From Pseudomonas bubulae (GTDB lineage Bacteria; Pseudomonadota; Gammaproteobacteria; Pseudomonadales; Pseudomonadaceae), in assembly GCF_037023725.1 (NCBI RefSeq), contig NZ_CP146077.1, positions 3,447,001-3,511,000 of the forward strand: DNA of 64,000 bases, given 5' to 3'. The translations under genes and the position numbers were made by a program. This document shows, piece by piece, positions 46,080-55,116 of this stretch; position 1 is the first letter of the stretch, and the number at the start of each line of letters is the position of its first letter. Under the pieces are notes generated by a model. The model ran no database searches. It was not told where the DNA came from and was given only the letters and a program-made list of their open reading frames with translations.

Positions 46080-47579
46080 ATGAACATTCTCTACGATGAA
46101 CGCGTCGACGGCGTCCTGCCGGACGTCGATAAAGCCGTATTACTGCGCACCCTGCGCACACGCTTGCCAAACCTTGAAGTCCTGCATCAGCGTGAAGAAC
46201 TCAAGCCCTACGAATGCGACGGGCTTAGCGCCTATCGCACCACGCCCCTGCTGGTAGTGCTGCCACGCCAACTTGACGAGGTACAGGGCGTGTTGCGCAT
46301 CTGCCATGAGTTGCGCGTGCCGGTGGTCGCACGCGGGGCCGGTACCGGTTTGTCCGCAGGGGCATTGCCCCTGGAAAAAGGCGTGCTGCTGGTAATGGCG
46401 CGCTTCAACTCTATCCTTCATATCGACCCCGACGCCCGCACTGCACGGGTTCAGCCCGGTGTGCGCAACCTGGCCATTTCCCAGGCAGCGGCGCCGTATG
46501 ACCTGTACTACGCGCCGGATCCGTCCTCGCAGATTGCCTGCTCGATCGGTGGCAACGTCGCTGAAAACGCCGGTGGCGTGCATTGCCTCAAGTACGGTTT
46601 GACCGTGCACAACCTGCTAAAGATCGAAATACTGACCGTTGACGGCGAGCACCTGACCCTGGGGGCGGATGCCCTCGACTCCCCCGGTTTCGATCTGTTG
46701 GCACTGTTTACCGGTTCCGAAGGCATGCTCGGGGTCATTACCGAGGTCACGGTCAAACTGTTGCCCAAACCGCAAACCGCCAAAGTGCTGCTGGCAGCCT
46801 TCGACTCGGTTGAAAAAGCCGGTCGCGCCGTGGCTGACATCATCGCCGCCGGCATCATACCCGCAGGGCTGGAGATGATGGACAACCTGGCCATCCGCGC
46901 CGCCGAAGATTTTATTCATGCCGGTTACCCGGTCGAGGCCCACGCCATCTTGTTGTGCGAACTCGACGGCGTCGAAGCCGATGTACATGACGATTGCGCG
47001 CGCGTGCGCCAGGTGCTTGAACGGGCTGGCGCCAGCTCCGTGCGCCAGGCCAGGGACGAAGCTGAGCGGGTGCGCTTCTGGGCCGGGCGCAAGAACGCCT
47101 TTCCCGCTGTAGGTCGCCTTGCGCCGGATTACTACTGCATGGACGGCACCATTCCGCGCCGTGAGTTGCCCGGCGTACTGCAGGCCATTGCCGGATTATC
47201 GACCCACTACAACCTGAGAGTGGCCAATGTGTTTCATGCCGGTGACGGCAATATGCACCCGCTTATTCTGTTCGATGCCAATCAGCCCGGGGAACTTGAG
47301 CGCGCCGAAGCCCTGGGCGGCCAGATCCTTGAGCTCTGCGTCAAGGTCGGTGGCAGCATTACCGGCGAACACGGCGTAGGCCGCGAGAAGATCAATCAGA
47401 TGTGCGCGCAGTTCAACAGCGATGAACTGACCCTGTTTCATGCCGTCAAGGCCGCCTTCGACCCCGGCGGCTTGCTCAACCCCGGCAAGAACATCCCCAC
47501 CCTGCATCGCTGCGCCGAGTTGGGCGCCATGCACGTGCATATGGGGCAACTGCCCTTCCCCGAACTGGAGCGGTTCTGA
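46080..47579 (+). CDS. glcD: glycolate oxidase FAD-linked subunit
   Basis: GlcD is the flavin-binding subunit of glycolate dehydrogenase, which oxidises glycolate (and D-lactate) to glyoxylate at the membrane. The 499-residue PCMH-type flavoprotein has the FAD loop VVARGAGTGLSAGALPLEKGVLL, IACSIGGNVAENAGGVHCLKYGLT and the C-terminal FHAGDGNMHPLILFD and GEHGVGREK motifs. The stop overlaps the glcE start by one base. No glcC regulator or glcB is next to it. Confidence 0.96.
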   Translation: MNILYDERVDGVLPDVDKAVLLRTLRTRLPNLEVLHQREELKPYECDGLSAYRTTPLLVVLPRQLDEVQGVLRICHELRVPVVARGAGTGLSAGALPLEKGVLLVMARFNSILHIDPDARTARVQPGVRNLAISQAAAPYDLYYAPDPSSQIACSIGGNVAENAGGVHCLKYGLTVHNLLKIEILTVDGEHLTLGADALDSPGFDLLALFTGSEGMLGVITEVTVKLLPKPQTAKVLLAAFDSVEKAGRAVADIIAAGIIPAGLEMMDNLAIRAAEDFIHAGYPVEAHAILLCELDGVEADVHDDCARVRQVLERAGASSVRQARDEAERVRFWAGRKNAFPAVGRLAPDYYCMDGTIPRRELPGVLQAIAGLSTHYNLRVANVFHAGDGNMHPLILFDANQPGELERAEALGGQILELCVKVGGSITGEHGVGREKINQMCAQFNSDELTLFHAVKAAFDPGGLLNPGKNIPTLHRCAELGAMHVHMGQLPFPELERF

Positions 47580-48640
47580 TGCGCAGTGCAGACAATGTCG
47601 ATACCAGCGCCCTGTTGCTGGAGCAGGTCAATCAGGCGCTGCAATACGCCACCCCGCTACGTATCCAGGGCGCCAACAGCAAAGCCTTCCTTGGCCGCAG
47701 TGTGCCCGGTGAAGTGCTCGACACCCGCGGCCATCGGGGCATTGTCAGCTATGACCCCACCGAGCTGGTGATCACCGCACGCTGCGGTACGCCTCTGATG
47801 GAGCTGGCGCAGGTGCTGGATAAAGCCGGGCAAATGCTGGCCTGCGAACCGCCCTCTTTCGGTGCCGCCACGGTCGGTGGCATGGTTGCCAGCGGCCTGT
47901 CGGGGCCGCGCCGGCCCTGGTCAGGTTCGCTCAGGGACTTTGTCCTCGGCACCCGGGTGATCACCGGGCACGGCAAGCATTTGCGTTTTGGCGGCGAAGT
48001 CATGAAAAACGTCGCTGGCTATGACCTGTCCCGATTGATGGCCGGCAGCTACGGCGCACTGGGAGTCATCACCGAAGTGTCACTCAAGGTGCTGCCCAAG
48101 CCGCGGCAATCCCTGAGTATCAGCCTGGAACTGGACACGGCGCGAGCCCTGCTGCGCCTCGCCGAATGGGGCCGGCAACCGCTGCCGATCAGCGCTGCCT
48201 GCCACGATGGCCAGCGCCTGCACCTGCGCCTGGAGGGTGGCGAAGGCTCGGTGATGGCGGCTCACGAACGCCTGGGCGGCGAGCGCCTGGACGCTTCGTT
48301 CTGGACACGGCTCAACGAACACCAATTGAGCTTCTTCGATGAGGGCCAGCCCCTCTGGCGCCTGTCCTTGCCCAACAACACCCCGGAACTTGAGCTGCCC
48401 GGTGAGCAGTTGATCGATTGGGGCGGTGCCCAGCGCTGGCTCAAGTCGGATGCTGAGGCGAGCTTTATCCGCACGGTTGTAACCGAGGTCGGCGGCCATG
48501 CCACCTGCTACAGCCACGGTCTTGTCGACAGCCCGTTCCAGCCGTTACCGGAGGCTCTGATGCGCTACCAGCGTAGCCTCAAACAACAACTCGACCCGCG
48601 GGGTATTTTCAACCCCGGGCGCCTGTACGCGGAGCTTTGA
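47579..48640 (+). CDS. glcE: glycolate oxidase FAD-binding subunit
   Basis: The 353-residue second flavin subunit has PLRIQGANSKAFLGR, CEPPSFGAATVGGMVASGLSGPRRPWSGSLRDFVLGTRVI and GGEVMKNVAGYDLSRLMAGSYGALGVITEVSLKVLP, the GlcE version of the PCMH FAD fold, and ends with RGIFNPGRLYAEL. It is coupled to glcD by TGATG, and glcF follows three bases after its stop. Confidence 0.95.
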   Translation: MRSADNVDTSALLLEQVNQALQYATPLRIQGANSKAFLGRSVPGEVLDTRGHRGIVSYDPTELVITARCGTPLMELAQVLDKAGQMLACEPPSFGAATVGGMVASGLSGPRRPWSGSLRDFVLGTRVITGHGKHLRFGGEVMKNVAGYDLSRLMAGSYGALGVITEVSLKVLPKPRQSLSISLELDTARALLRLAEWGRQPLPISAACHDGQRLHLRLEGGEGSVMAAHERLGGERLDASFWTRLNEHQLSFFDEGQPLWRLSLPNNTPELELPGEQLIDWGGAQRWLKSDAEASFIRTVVTEVGGHATCYSHGLVDSPFQPLPEALMRYQRSLKQQLDPRGIFNPGRLYAEL

Positions 48641-48643
48641 ACC

Positions 48644-49861
48644 ATGCAGACCACGTTGAGCGAACAGGCCCGCCAATTGTCCCGCGCCGGGGAAGCTGAG
48701 CGCATCCTGCGCAGTTGCGTGCACTGTGGTTTCTGTAACGCCACCTGTCCGACCTATCAGTTGCTCGGTGATGAACTGGACGGCCCGAGGGGGCGTATTT
48801 ACCTGATCAAACAGGTACTGGAAGGCAATCAGGTGACGCAGAAAACCCGACAGCATCTGGACCGTTGCCTGTCTTGCCGCAATTGCGAAACCACCTGCCC
48901 CTCGGGCGTCGACTACCACAACCTGCTGGACATTGGCCGGGCAATGGTTGACGCCCAGGTACCCAGATCGCTCGGGCAACGCTTGCTGCGTCAAGGGCTG
49001 CGCAGCGTCATACCGAATGCGGGCCGGTTCAGGTGGCTACTGCGCAGTGGTCAGATCTTGCGCCCCTGGCTGCCCGCACGCCTGCAAGACAAACTGCCAG
49101 GCCAGGTCCCTGCGCCCGGGCTGCGACCTACCCCCCGCCATGCCCGGCAAGTCCTGCTGCTCGAAGGCTGCGTGCAACCGAGCTTGTCACCCAACACCAA
49201 CGCAGCAGCTACCCGAGTGCTGGACCGATTGGGCATCAGCGTGATTCCTGCCCGAGAAGCCGCTTGCTGCGGTGCAGTGGACTACCATCTGGACGCCCAG
49301 GCCGCAGGACTTGATCGCGCCCGGCGCAATATCGATGCCTGGTGGCCGGGGATTGAACAAGGGGCCGAAGCAATCGTGCAAACCGCCAGCGGCTGCGGTG
49401 CCTTTATCAAGGAGTACGGCCACCTGCTCGGCAACGACCCGGCCTATGCCGAAAAAGCTGCCAAGGTCAGTGCGCTGGCCAGGGATCTGGTTGAAGTGCT
49501 GCGCGACGAGCCACTGCACACCCTCGGTGTGCACAGCAATCAACGGCTGGCGTTCCACTGCCCCTGCACCTTGCAGCACGGGCAAAAACTCGGCGGCGCG
49601 GTTGAAGGCATTCTCACCCGGTTGGGGTTCAACCTGACCGCGGTGCCCGACAGCCACTTGTGCTGCGGCTCGGCAGGCACTTATTCGCTGACCCAGCCCG
49701 AACTGTCCCGGCAACTGCGCGACAACAAACTCAACGCACTGGAAAGCGCGCACCCCGAGGTTATTGTCACGGCCAATATCGGCTGCCAGGCACACCTCGA
49801 CAGTGCAGGCAGAACCCCGGTGCGGCACTGGATCGAGCTGGTGGAGGCGGCGTTGCCCTAG
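48644..49861 (+). CDS. glcF: glycolate oxidase iron-sulfur subunit
   Basis: GlcF carries electrons from the flavins to the quinone pool. Two 4Fe-4S motifs are intact: CVHCGFCNATCP near residue 25 and CLSCRNCETTCPSG near residue 75. Two CCG domains follow (LLEGCVQPSLSPNTN...AACCGAVDYHL and HCPCTLQHGQKL...HLCCGSAGTY). The length, 405 residues, is typical. It ends against the convergent hydrolase gene with a four-base overlap. Confidence 0.96.
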   Translation: MQTTLSEQARQLSRAGEAERILRSCVHCGFCNATCPTYQLLGDELDGPRGRIYLIKQVLEGNQVTQKTRQHLDRCLSCRNCETTCPSGVDYHNLLDIGRAMVDAQVPRSLGQRLLRQGLRSVIPNAGRFRWLLRSGQILRPWLPARLQDKLPGQVPAPGLRPTPRHARQVLLLEGCVQPSLSPNTNAAATRVLDRLGISVIPAREAACCGAVDYHLDAQAAGLDRARRNIDAWWPGIEQGAEAIVQTASGCGAFIKEYGHLLGNDPAYAEKAAKVSALARDLVEVLRDEPLHTLGVHSNQRLAFHCPCTLQHGQKLGGAVEGILTRLGFNLTAVPDSHLCCGSAGTYSLTQPELSRQLRDNKLNALESAHPEVIVTANIGCQAHLDSAGRTPVRHWIELVEAALP

Positions 49862-50679
49862 CCTGAAATTGCCCCATAAAAATCGGCCATGTGCTGCCAC
49901 ATCGCAATCGGGTTGGAATACATCGGGAAGTGGCCGCAAGCCGGGATCTGCCCCAGGCGTACGCCGTGAGCCGCGATATGCGGCAGGTAGGACAGTGACG
50001 CGTTCTGGTCGCCAAACATAAACATCTTCGGGCACGGCAAGCCGAGAAACTTGCCCATCAGGTTGGCGTTATCGGACAGCTCGACCATCGACTCGAAAAT
50101 CCCCCGCACCGCTTGCACACGCACCTTGTGCCTCAGGTTCGCGGCATACAGGGCACTGGCATAGGCCGGGGCATGGCGGGCACGCTCGATAAAGGCCGTA
50201 AAAAACAGCTCAGGATCATCACTCGGGCAGTCGATGATCTGACGGCTGAGAAAGCAGTCCTCGGGGGCAATATTGCCTTCGATATCGACAAAACTGAGTA
50301 CCCGCTGCGGGAACTGATGGGCCAGCATCAGGGCGGTCAACCCGCCCATGGAATGGCCCACCAGATGGAAGCGTTCGATGCCAAAATGCTCGAGCACTTG
50401 CAGCGCCGTTTGCTGCAAAAAAGGGATGGAAACCCGGGCAAGATCACTGCACCCGCTGTCACCACACCCCGGCGCATCGTAGGCCAGAAAGGCATGCCCG
50501 GCGAACTCCGCACGCAGCGCGATATCGGCATAGTCTTCCTTGCTCGAACCGAAGCCATGCAGAAAGACAATCGGTGCCAGTTCCCCTTCTCGGTGAAGAG
50601 CGGCAATAGTCAAGTGCACACCCTCTACCTCCAGCGGCACTTGGGTATGGGCAAAGGTTGCGGGTACGGGCACGGGCAT
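49858..50679 (-). CDS. alpha/beta-fold hydrolase
   Basis: The 273-residue cytoplasmic hydrolase has IVFLHGFGSSKEDYADIAL (oxyanion region), VGHSMGGLTALML (nucleophile Ser), FMFGDQNASLSY (acid) and ACGHFPMYSNP (His), so the triad is complete. ATG 50679 was chosen for AGGAG upstream; the longer frame to 50721 has no such site. A LysR-type site (50759-50773) lies upstream and is shared with the RraA operon, so it may act in the same pathway, for example opening an ester or lactone. The substrate is unknown. Confidence 0.88.
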   Translation of the reverse strand: MPVPVPATFAHTQVPLEVEGVHLTIAALHREGELAPIVFLHGFGSSKEDYADIALRAEFAGHAFLAYDAPGCGDSGCSDLARVSIPFLQQTALQVLEHFGIERFHLVGHSMGGLTALMLAHQFPQRVLSFVDIEGNIAPEDCFLSRQIIDCPSDDPELFFTAFIERARHAPAYASALYAANLRHKVRVQAVRGIFESMVELSDNANLMGKFLGLPCPKMFMFGDQNASLSYLPHIAAHGVRLGQIPACGHFPMYSNPIAMWQHMADFYGAISG

Positions 50680-50758
50680 GACTCCTGAAGCGTTAAGGCG
50701 GCGGACCAATGTCAGGCACATCGGCCCTGGTGTAAATGCCTAAGACCAGAAGGTTTAC

Positions 50759-50773
50759 ATAGGCCAAACCTAT
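50759..50773. promoter_or_regulatory. LysR-type operator ATAGG-N5-CCTAT before the hydrolase gene
   Basis: ATAGGCCAAACCTAT is a perfect 5-base-arm inverted repeat with the T-N11-A spacing of LysR operators. A near-identical site lies at 51685-51699 before the divergent operon. Confidence 0.6.
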
Positions 50774-50781
50774 CAAAAACA

Positions 50782-51675
50782 TCATGCCTTGGCGCTTAAA
50801 CGAGCAATGATCGCCTCTATCAGCGGGTTCGACCGATTGGCATTCCATGCCACGGCAGTGGTCACCACGTTGAGCTTTTCGCTCAGTGCACGGAATACCA
50901 CATTGGCGGGAGCCAGCTTTTTCAAGGACGCAGGCACCAGCGCAATGCCCTGGCCATAGCTGACAAAGGCGATTTGCGAGGCCACGGAACGCACTTCGTG
51001 CAACACCCGCGGGGAAAAACCGCTTGCCCGGCAGGTGGCAATCAGATTGTCGAAATACACCGGGCTGACCTTGCGCGAAAACATCACCAGAGGCTCATTG
51101 GACAGGCTGGCCAGGCTGATGCGCGTGCGCGCTGCCAGCGGGTGATCACTGGGCAGGGCCAGCATCAGGCGGTCCTCCAGCAGCGGCAGTGACTGGATTG
51201 AGTCCCCCAGATCACCGTCCAGACGGGCAAACGCCAGATCAATATCCCCCGCCTCCAGCGCCGGCACCGCTTCGACGCTGTCAATTTCCCGCACCGAGAC
51301 GGTCAAGTGCGGGTAATCCTCCTTCAACCGCTCGATCAGGCCCGGCAGTACATCAAACATGGCCGTGGAAATTGCGCCAATGGTCAGCATCCCCGACTGC
51401 CCCGCCAGCGCTTCATCCACGGCCAGCTCCAGACGCTCCAACTGCTCGGCGAACTTGCGTACGGCCGGCAGAATTGCCGTCCCCACCGGCGTCAGCTTGG
51501 CACCGCGCCGCGAGCGCTCGAACAGTTTGACCTTGAGCGCTTGCTCCAGCACCTGGATCTGCTCGCTCAGCGGCGGCTGGGACATGCCTAGGCGCTTGGC
51601 GGCGCGGCCGAAGTTCTGCTCTTCGGCGACGGCCAGAAAGAGCCAGAGGTGACGGATCAGACGGAAATTGATCAT
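50782..51675 (-). CDS. LysR-family transcriptional regulator
   Basis: The 297-residue regulator has an N-terminal helix-turn-helix (FLAVAEEQNFGRAAKRLGMSQPPLSEQIQVLEQAL; the family norm is residues 1-60) and an effector domain from about residue 92 (GMLTIGAISTAMFDVLPGLIERL). It is divergent from the RraA-aminotransferase operon and upstream of the hydrolase, with matching ATAGG-N5-CCTAT sites on both sides. It probably controls both. The inducer is unknown. Confidence 0.92.
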   Translation of the reverse strand: MINFRLIRHLWLFLAVAEEQNFGRAAKRLGMSQPPLSEQIQVLEQALKVKLFERSRRGAKLTPVGTAILPAVRKFAEQLERLELAVDEALAGQSGMLTIGAISTAMFDVLPGLIERLKEDYPHLTVSVREIDSVEAVPALEAGDIDLAFARLDGDLGDSIQSLPLLEDRLMLALPSDHPLAARTRISLASLSNEPLVMFSRKVSPVYFDNLIATCRASGFSPRVLHEVRSVASQIAFVSYGQGIALVPASLKKLAPANVVFRALSEKLNVVTTAVAWNANRSNPLIEAIIARLSAKA

Positions 51676-51684
51676 GGTTTTTCC

Positions 51685-51699
51685 ATAGGTTTAACGTAT
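51685..51699. promoter_or_regulatory. LysR-type operator in the lysR/RraA divergent promoter
   Basis: ATAGGTTTAACGTAT fits ATAGG-N5-CCTAT with one mismatch and keeps T-N11-A. A further CCTAT half-site ends at 51730 (CAGGAATATACCTAT), as expected for the recognition and activation sites of a LysR regulator. Confidence 0.55.
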
Positions 51700-51780
51700 C
51701 CAAAGCTTACGTGAACAGGAATATACCTATCAAACAGCCTCGCCGACACTGAGCACCTACACCACCACTGAGGCTGCGCG

Positions 51781-52461
51781 ATGACGCTCAAAAGCACGAC
51801 CGACAGGACTGTACTCCAGCGTCTGGCGGCACTGGACAGTAATACCGTGTCCGATGCGCTGGATTTTCTTGGTCTGGCAGGGGCCACTGTGGGGCTGCGG
51901 CCGCTGTGGAACTGCCCGCCGATCGTTGGCCGTGCCAGTACCGTACTGTTGGCCGCAAAGACCGACACGGTGCCCAGCGCCCACCTGATCACCCCGGTGG
52001 TCGAACACATCAACACGGATGATCGGGTGCTGGTGATCGCCGGCGGTATCGAGGGCATCTCTTGCTGGGGCGATATCCTTGCCAATGCGGCGCTCGCCAA
52101 ACAGGTGCGAGGCACCATCATTGACGGTTGCAGCCGCGATATTGATGGCAGTGCGGCAATCGGTTATCCGGTTTACGGCCGTGGCGTCACCATGATCAGT
52201 GCGCGCAATCGCGTGATGCAGATAGCGGCCGCCGTGACAATCGAAGTCGCCGGGGTCAATGTCAGCGAAGACGACTATGTGATCGCCGACAACTGCGGCA
52301 CGGTGTTTGTGCCCCAGGCCCATATCGCTCAGGTCGTCGATCTTGGCGAACGTATCGCCCGGCGTCAGCAAGTCATGCTCGACGCTGTGCGCAGCGGTCG
52401 CTCCGTAGCCGAAGTCATGCATGACAGCCAGTTTGAAGCCATCCGCACGGAGCACGCCTGA
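51781..52461 (+). CDS. RraA-fold protein 1 (HMG/CHA aldolase-like)
   Basis: The 226-residue protein is the first of three consecutive RraA-family members. This family includes RNase E regulator RraA and class II pyruvate aldolases for 4-hydroxy-4-methyl-2-oxoglutarate. SNTVSDALDFLGL, SCWGDILANAALAK and GTIIDGCSRDIDGSAAIGYPVYGRG keep the Arg-Asp pair and following Gly-Tyr-Pro that form the metal and substrate site in aldolases. GAGG seven bases before the ATG supports the start. A TGATG junction couples it to the next gene. Confidence 0.88.
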   Translation: MTLKSTTDRTVLQRLAALDSNTVSDALDFLGLAGATVGLRPLWNCPPIVGRASTVLLAAKTDTVPSAHLITPVVEHINTDDRVLVIAGGIEGISCWGDILANAALAKQVRGTIIDGCSRDIDGSAAIGYPVYGRGVTMISARNRVMQIAAAVTIEVAGVNVSEDDYVIADNCGTVFVPQAHIAQVVDLGERIARRQQVMLDAVRSGRSVAEVMHDSQFEAIRTEHA

Positions 52462-53123
52462 TGAACCCTGAAGATCAAGCACTGGTCGCCCTGTTTGAGG
52501 GCCTGGACACCCCGGGGGTTTCCGATGCCCTGGACAAGCTCGGCCTGCCCGGCCAATGCCTGGGCGTGATGCCGCTGGGCAACTACAGCACGGTTATTGT
52601 CGGGCCGGCATTCACGGTGCAGTACGTCCCGGCCAGCGTGCCTGCCGGGACCGTGGGCGACTTTATCGAGCAAGTTCTGCCCGGTGACGTAGTGGTGATC
52701 GACAATGCCGGGCGCACCGACTGCACCGTATGGGGCGACATCATGACCCAGTACGCCGGCAGCCGAAACATCGCTGCCACGGTTATCGACGGTGTTTGCC
52801 GTGACGTGAACAAGGCGCTGGGAGACGGTTATCCGATCTTCAGCAAGGGCCGCTTTATGCGCACCGGCAAGGACCGTGTCCAGGTGCAGTCGATCAACCA
52901 GCCCGTTTCCATTGGCACCGCCCGCGTCTGTGCCCGTGACATCGTGGTGGCCGACGCCAATGGCGTAGTGATCGTACCCCGCGCCCATGCCGCACAAGTG
53001 GCCGCCTGTGCGCGGCAGATTGAAACCGTCGAAGCGCAAATCCGTACCTTGATCAGTCAAGGCCAGACCCTTGCAAGCGCCCGCGCTGCACTGGGCTACC
53101 ACAGCCTGCAGAGGAAAGCCTGA
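52461..53123 (+). CDS. RraA-fold protein 2 (HMG/CHA aldolase-like)
   Basis: The 220-residue paralogue has PGVSDALDKLGLPG, CTVWGDIMTQYAGSRN and ATVIDGVCRDVNKALGDGYPIFSKG, the last with the catalytic-type Arg-Asp. It is diverged from its neighbours but keeps the same site pattern, so all three may be active with different specificity or form mixed assemblies. One-base overlaps (TGATG) join it to both neighbours. Confidence 0.88.
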   Translation: MNPEDQALVALFEGLDTPGVSDALDKLGLPGQCLGVMPLGNYSTVIVGPAFTVQYVPASVPAGTVGDFIEQVLPGDVVVIDNAGRTDCTVWGDIMTQYAGSRNIAATVIDGVCRDVNKALGDGYPIFSKGRFMRTGKDRVQVQSINQPVSIGTARVCARDIVVADANGVVIVPRAHAAQVAACARQIETVEAQIRTLISQGQTLASARAALGYHSLQRKA

Positions 53124-53761
53124 TGAGCACACTCGCCCTGCCCCTGAACTACCACGAACGAGCCAGAATCCTCGGCAGTTCGACCCTGTATGAGGCATCA
53201 CACCTGGCCTGTGCCGTGGACAGCGGCATCCGCCCGATCTGGGATGGCGCCTTTATCGCCGCGCCGGCGTACCCGCTGCAATGCGCTCCTGGCGATAACC
53301 TGGCCCTGCACCTGGCACTGGAACAGGTGCCCCGCGGCAGTGTGCTGGTAGTGGGTACCGGTAATTTTATTGCCGGTTACTGGGGCGAAGTCCTTACCGT
53401 AGCGGCACAGGCAGCCGGTGTGGTCGGCCTGGTCATCGACGGCGGGGTACGTGATATCGCGGCCTTGAAGGCGCGCCGGTTTCCGGTATTTGCCCGCGGC
53501 ATCTCGGTCAGAGGCACCGTCAAGGCCAGCGCCACCTCGGTAGGTCAGGCTTTCAATTTCAACGGCGCAGAGGTGGCGCCGGGGGATCTGCTGGTGGCTG
53601 ACGATGATGGTGTGATCATCATCCCCAAGGCACATGCCGCACGTACCTTCGCCGAAGGCGAATCCCGTGCCGACAAGGAAGCTCATATGATGCAGGCTCT
53701 GACTGAAGGCCGCTCCACGCTCGAACTGATGAACCTGACTCACTGGAGACACCGCCCATGA
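53123..53761 (+). CDS. RraA-fold protein 3 (HMG/CHA aldolase-like)
   Basis: The 212-residue third member has SSTLYEASHLACAVDSGIRP in place of the usual VSDAL helix, then GYWGEVLTVAAQAAG and GLVIDGGVRDIAALKARRFPVFARG, which retain the Arg-Asp and the Pro-Val-Phe-Ala segment of true aldolases. Its N-terminal region is the most altered of the three. It is joined to the aminotransferase by an ATGA overlap. Confidence 0.87.
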   Translation: MSTLALPLNYHERARILGSSTLYEASHLACAVDSGIRPIWDGAFIAAPAYPLQCAPGDNLALHLALEQVPRGSVLVVGTGNFIAGYWGEVLTVAAQAAGVVGLVIDGGVRDIAALKARRFPVFARGISVRGTVKASATSVGQAFNFNGAEVAPGDLLVADDDGVIIIPKAHAARTFAEGESRADKEAHMMQALTEGRSTLELMNLTHWRHRP

Positions 53762-54972
53762 GCAGCGATATCCAGCGGCTCAACCGGCACCTGGCAAGCG
53801 CCCTGCCCTCGGCCACCTATCGGATCATCGACCGTGTTGCAGAGCGCCGCGCCCAAGGCGCCACGATCATTTCACTGTGCGCTGGCGAACCGGACTTCGA
53901 TACGCCCGAGCCTGTGCGCGACGCTGCAATCCGCGCCATAGGCCAGGGCCACACCCGCTACACCCAGGTCGCTGGCGCACGTTCACTGCGAGAAGCGGTA
54001 GCGGCCAAATTCCGTGGTGAAAACGGCCTGGATGTCGGCTGGCAGGACACCCTGGTCTGCAACGGTGGCAAACAGGTGATCTACAATGCCCTGGCCGCGA
54101 CCCTCAATGAGGGAGATCAGGTCATCATCCCGGCGCCTTACTGGGTCAGTTATCCCGAGATGGTTCAGTTATGCGGCGCACAAAGCTGCTTCGTGACCTG
54201 CCACGCAGCGTCCGGTTTCAAGCTGACCGCAGCGGCACTGGCAGCGGCAATCACCCCGCAAACGCGCTGGCTGATCCTCAACTCGCCCTCCAACCCGACG
54301 GGGGCGGTGTACAGCCGCGACGAGCTGGCGGCACTGGCCGATGTGCTGCTGGCCCATCCTCATGTATTGATCCTGGCGGATGATATCTACGAACACCTGA
54401 TCTTCGATGATCAGCTGTTCCATACCCTGGCCCAGGTTGAACCACGCCTGGCAGCGCGCACCCTGACCATGAACGGCGTGTCCAAGGCCTACGCCATGAC
54501 CGGCTGGCGTATCGGTTTTGCCACAGGCCCGCGCTGGCTGTTGCAAGCCATGGAAACATTGCAAGGCCAGCAGACTTCGGGAGCCGGCTCAATCTCGCAG
54601 CAGGCCGCTCTCGCCGCTCTGGAAGGCCCCAAGGACTTTATCCACAGCAGCCGTATCGCGTTCCAGAAGCGCCGCGATCTGATGGTCGACCAGCTCAATA
54701 GCATACCGGGCCTTGAATGCACCAGCCCGGCAGGCGCCTTCTACGCGTTCGCCTGCTGCGCCGGACTGATCGGCCGCACCTCGCCCGCAGGCAGGGTGCT
54801 GTCCACCGATGAAGACGTGGCCCTGGCCCTGCTCGACGAAGCCGGTGTAGCCGTGGTGCATGGCAGCGCCTTTGGCCTGGGGCCCTATATCCGTATTGCC
54901 TATGCCCTGGATGACGCCTTGTTGCGCCGGGCCTGCGAGGCGATCAGGAGGTTTTGCATGGTTGTGCGTTGA
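53758..54972 (+). CDS. class I/II PLP-dependent aminotransferase
   Basis: The 404-residue fold-type I enzyme has ISLCAGEPDFDTPEPVRDAA at the N-terminus, NGGKQVIYNALAATLNEGD, LNSPSNPTGAVYS, the Asp in ILADDIYEHL and the PLP lysine in NGVSKAYAMTGWRIGF, a layout like aspartate/aromatic aminotransferases of subgroup I-gamma. It is the last gene of the RraA operon. A plausible role is to make a 4-hydroxy-2-oxo acid from an amino acid for the aldolase-like proteins; this is inference. Confidence 0.93.
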   Translation: MSSDIQRLNRHLASALPSATYRIIDRVAERRAQGATIISLCAGEPDFDTPEPVRDAAIRAIGQGHTRYTQVAGARSLREAVAAKFRGENGLDVGWQDTLVCNGGKQVIYNALAATLNEGDQVIIPAPYWVSYPEMVQLCGAQSCFVTCHAASGFKLTAAALAAAITPQTRWLILNSPSNPTGAVYSRDELAALADVLLAHPHVLILADDIYEHLIFDDQLFHTLAQVEPRLAARTLTMNGVSKAYAMTGWRIGFATGPRWLLQAMETLQGQQTSGAGSISQQAALAALEGPKDFIHSSRIAFQKRRDLMVDQLNSIPGLECTSPAGAFYAFACCAGLIGRTSPAGRVLSTDEDVALALLDEAGVAVVHGSAFGLGPYIRIAYALDDALLRRACEAIRRFCMVVR

Positions 54973-55116
54973 CGTGCAGCAGGATTGGCCGGCCCCGGAA
55001 AACATTACATTCCATTAAACGCATGGCTTGAGTTGAAACTCACACATCAACCAGGCCTGCGAGCACTTAACGCACACAGCCGGCAAATAAACCTGAAGCA
55101 CCTGACCAGGTACCTT

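Noticed and set aside
52365..53201. 278-codon open frame antisense to the RraA-like genes
   Set aside because: It spans two coupled genes on the other strand and shows no domain or start signal.
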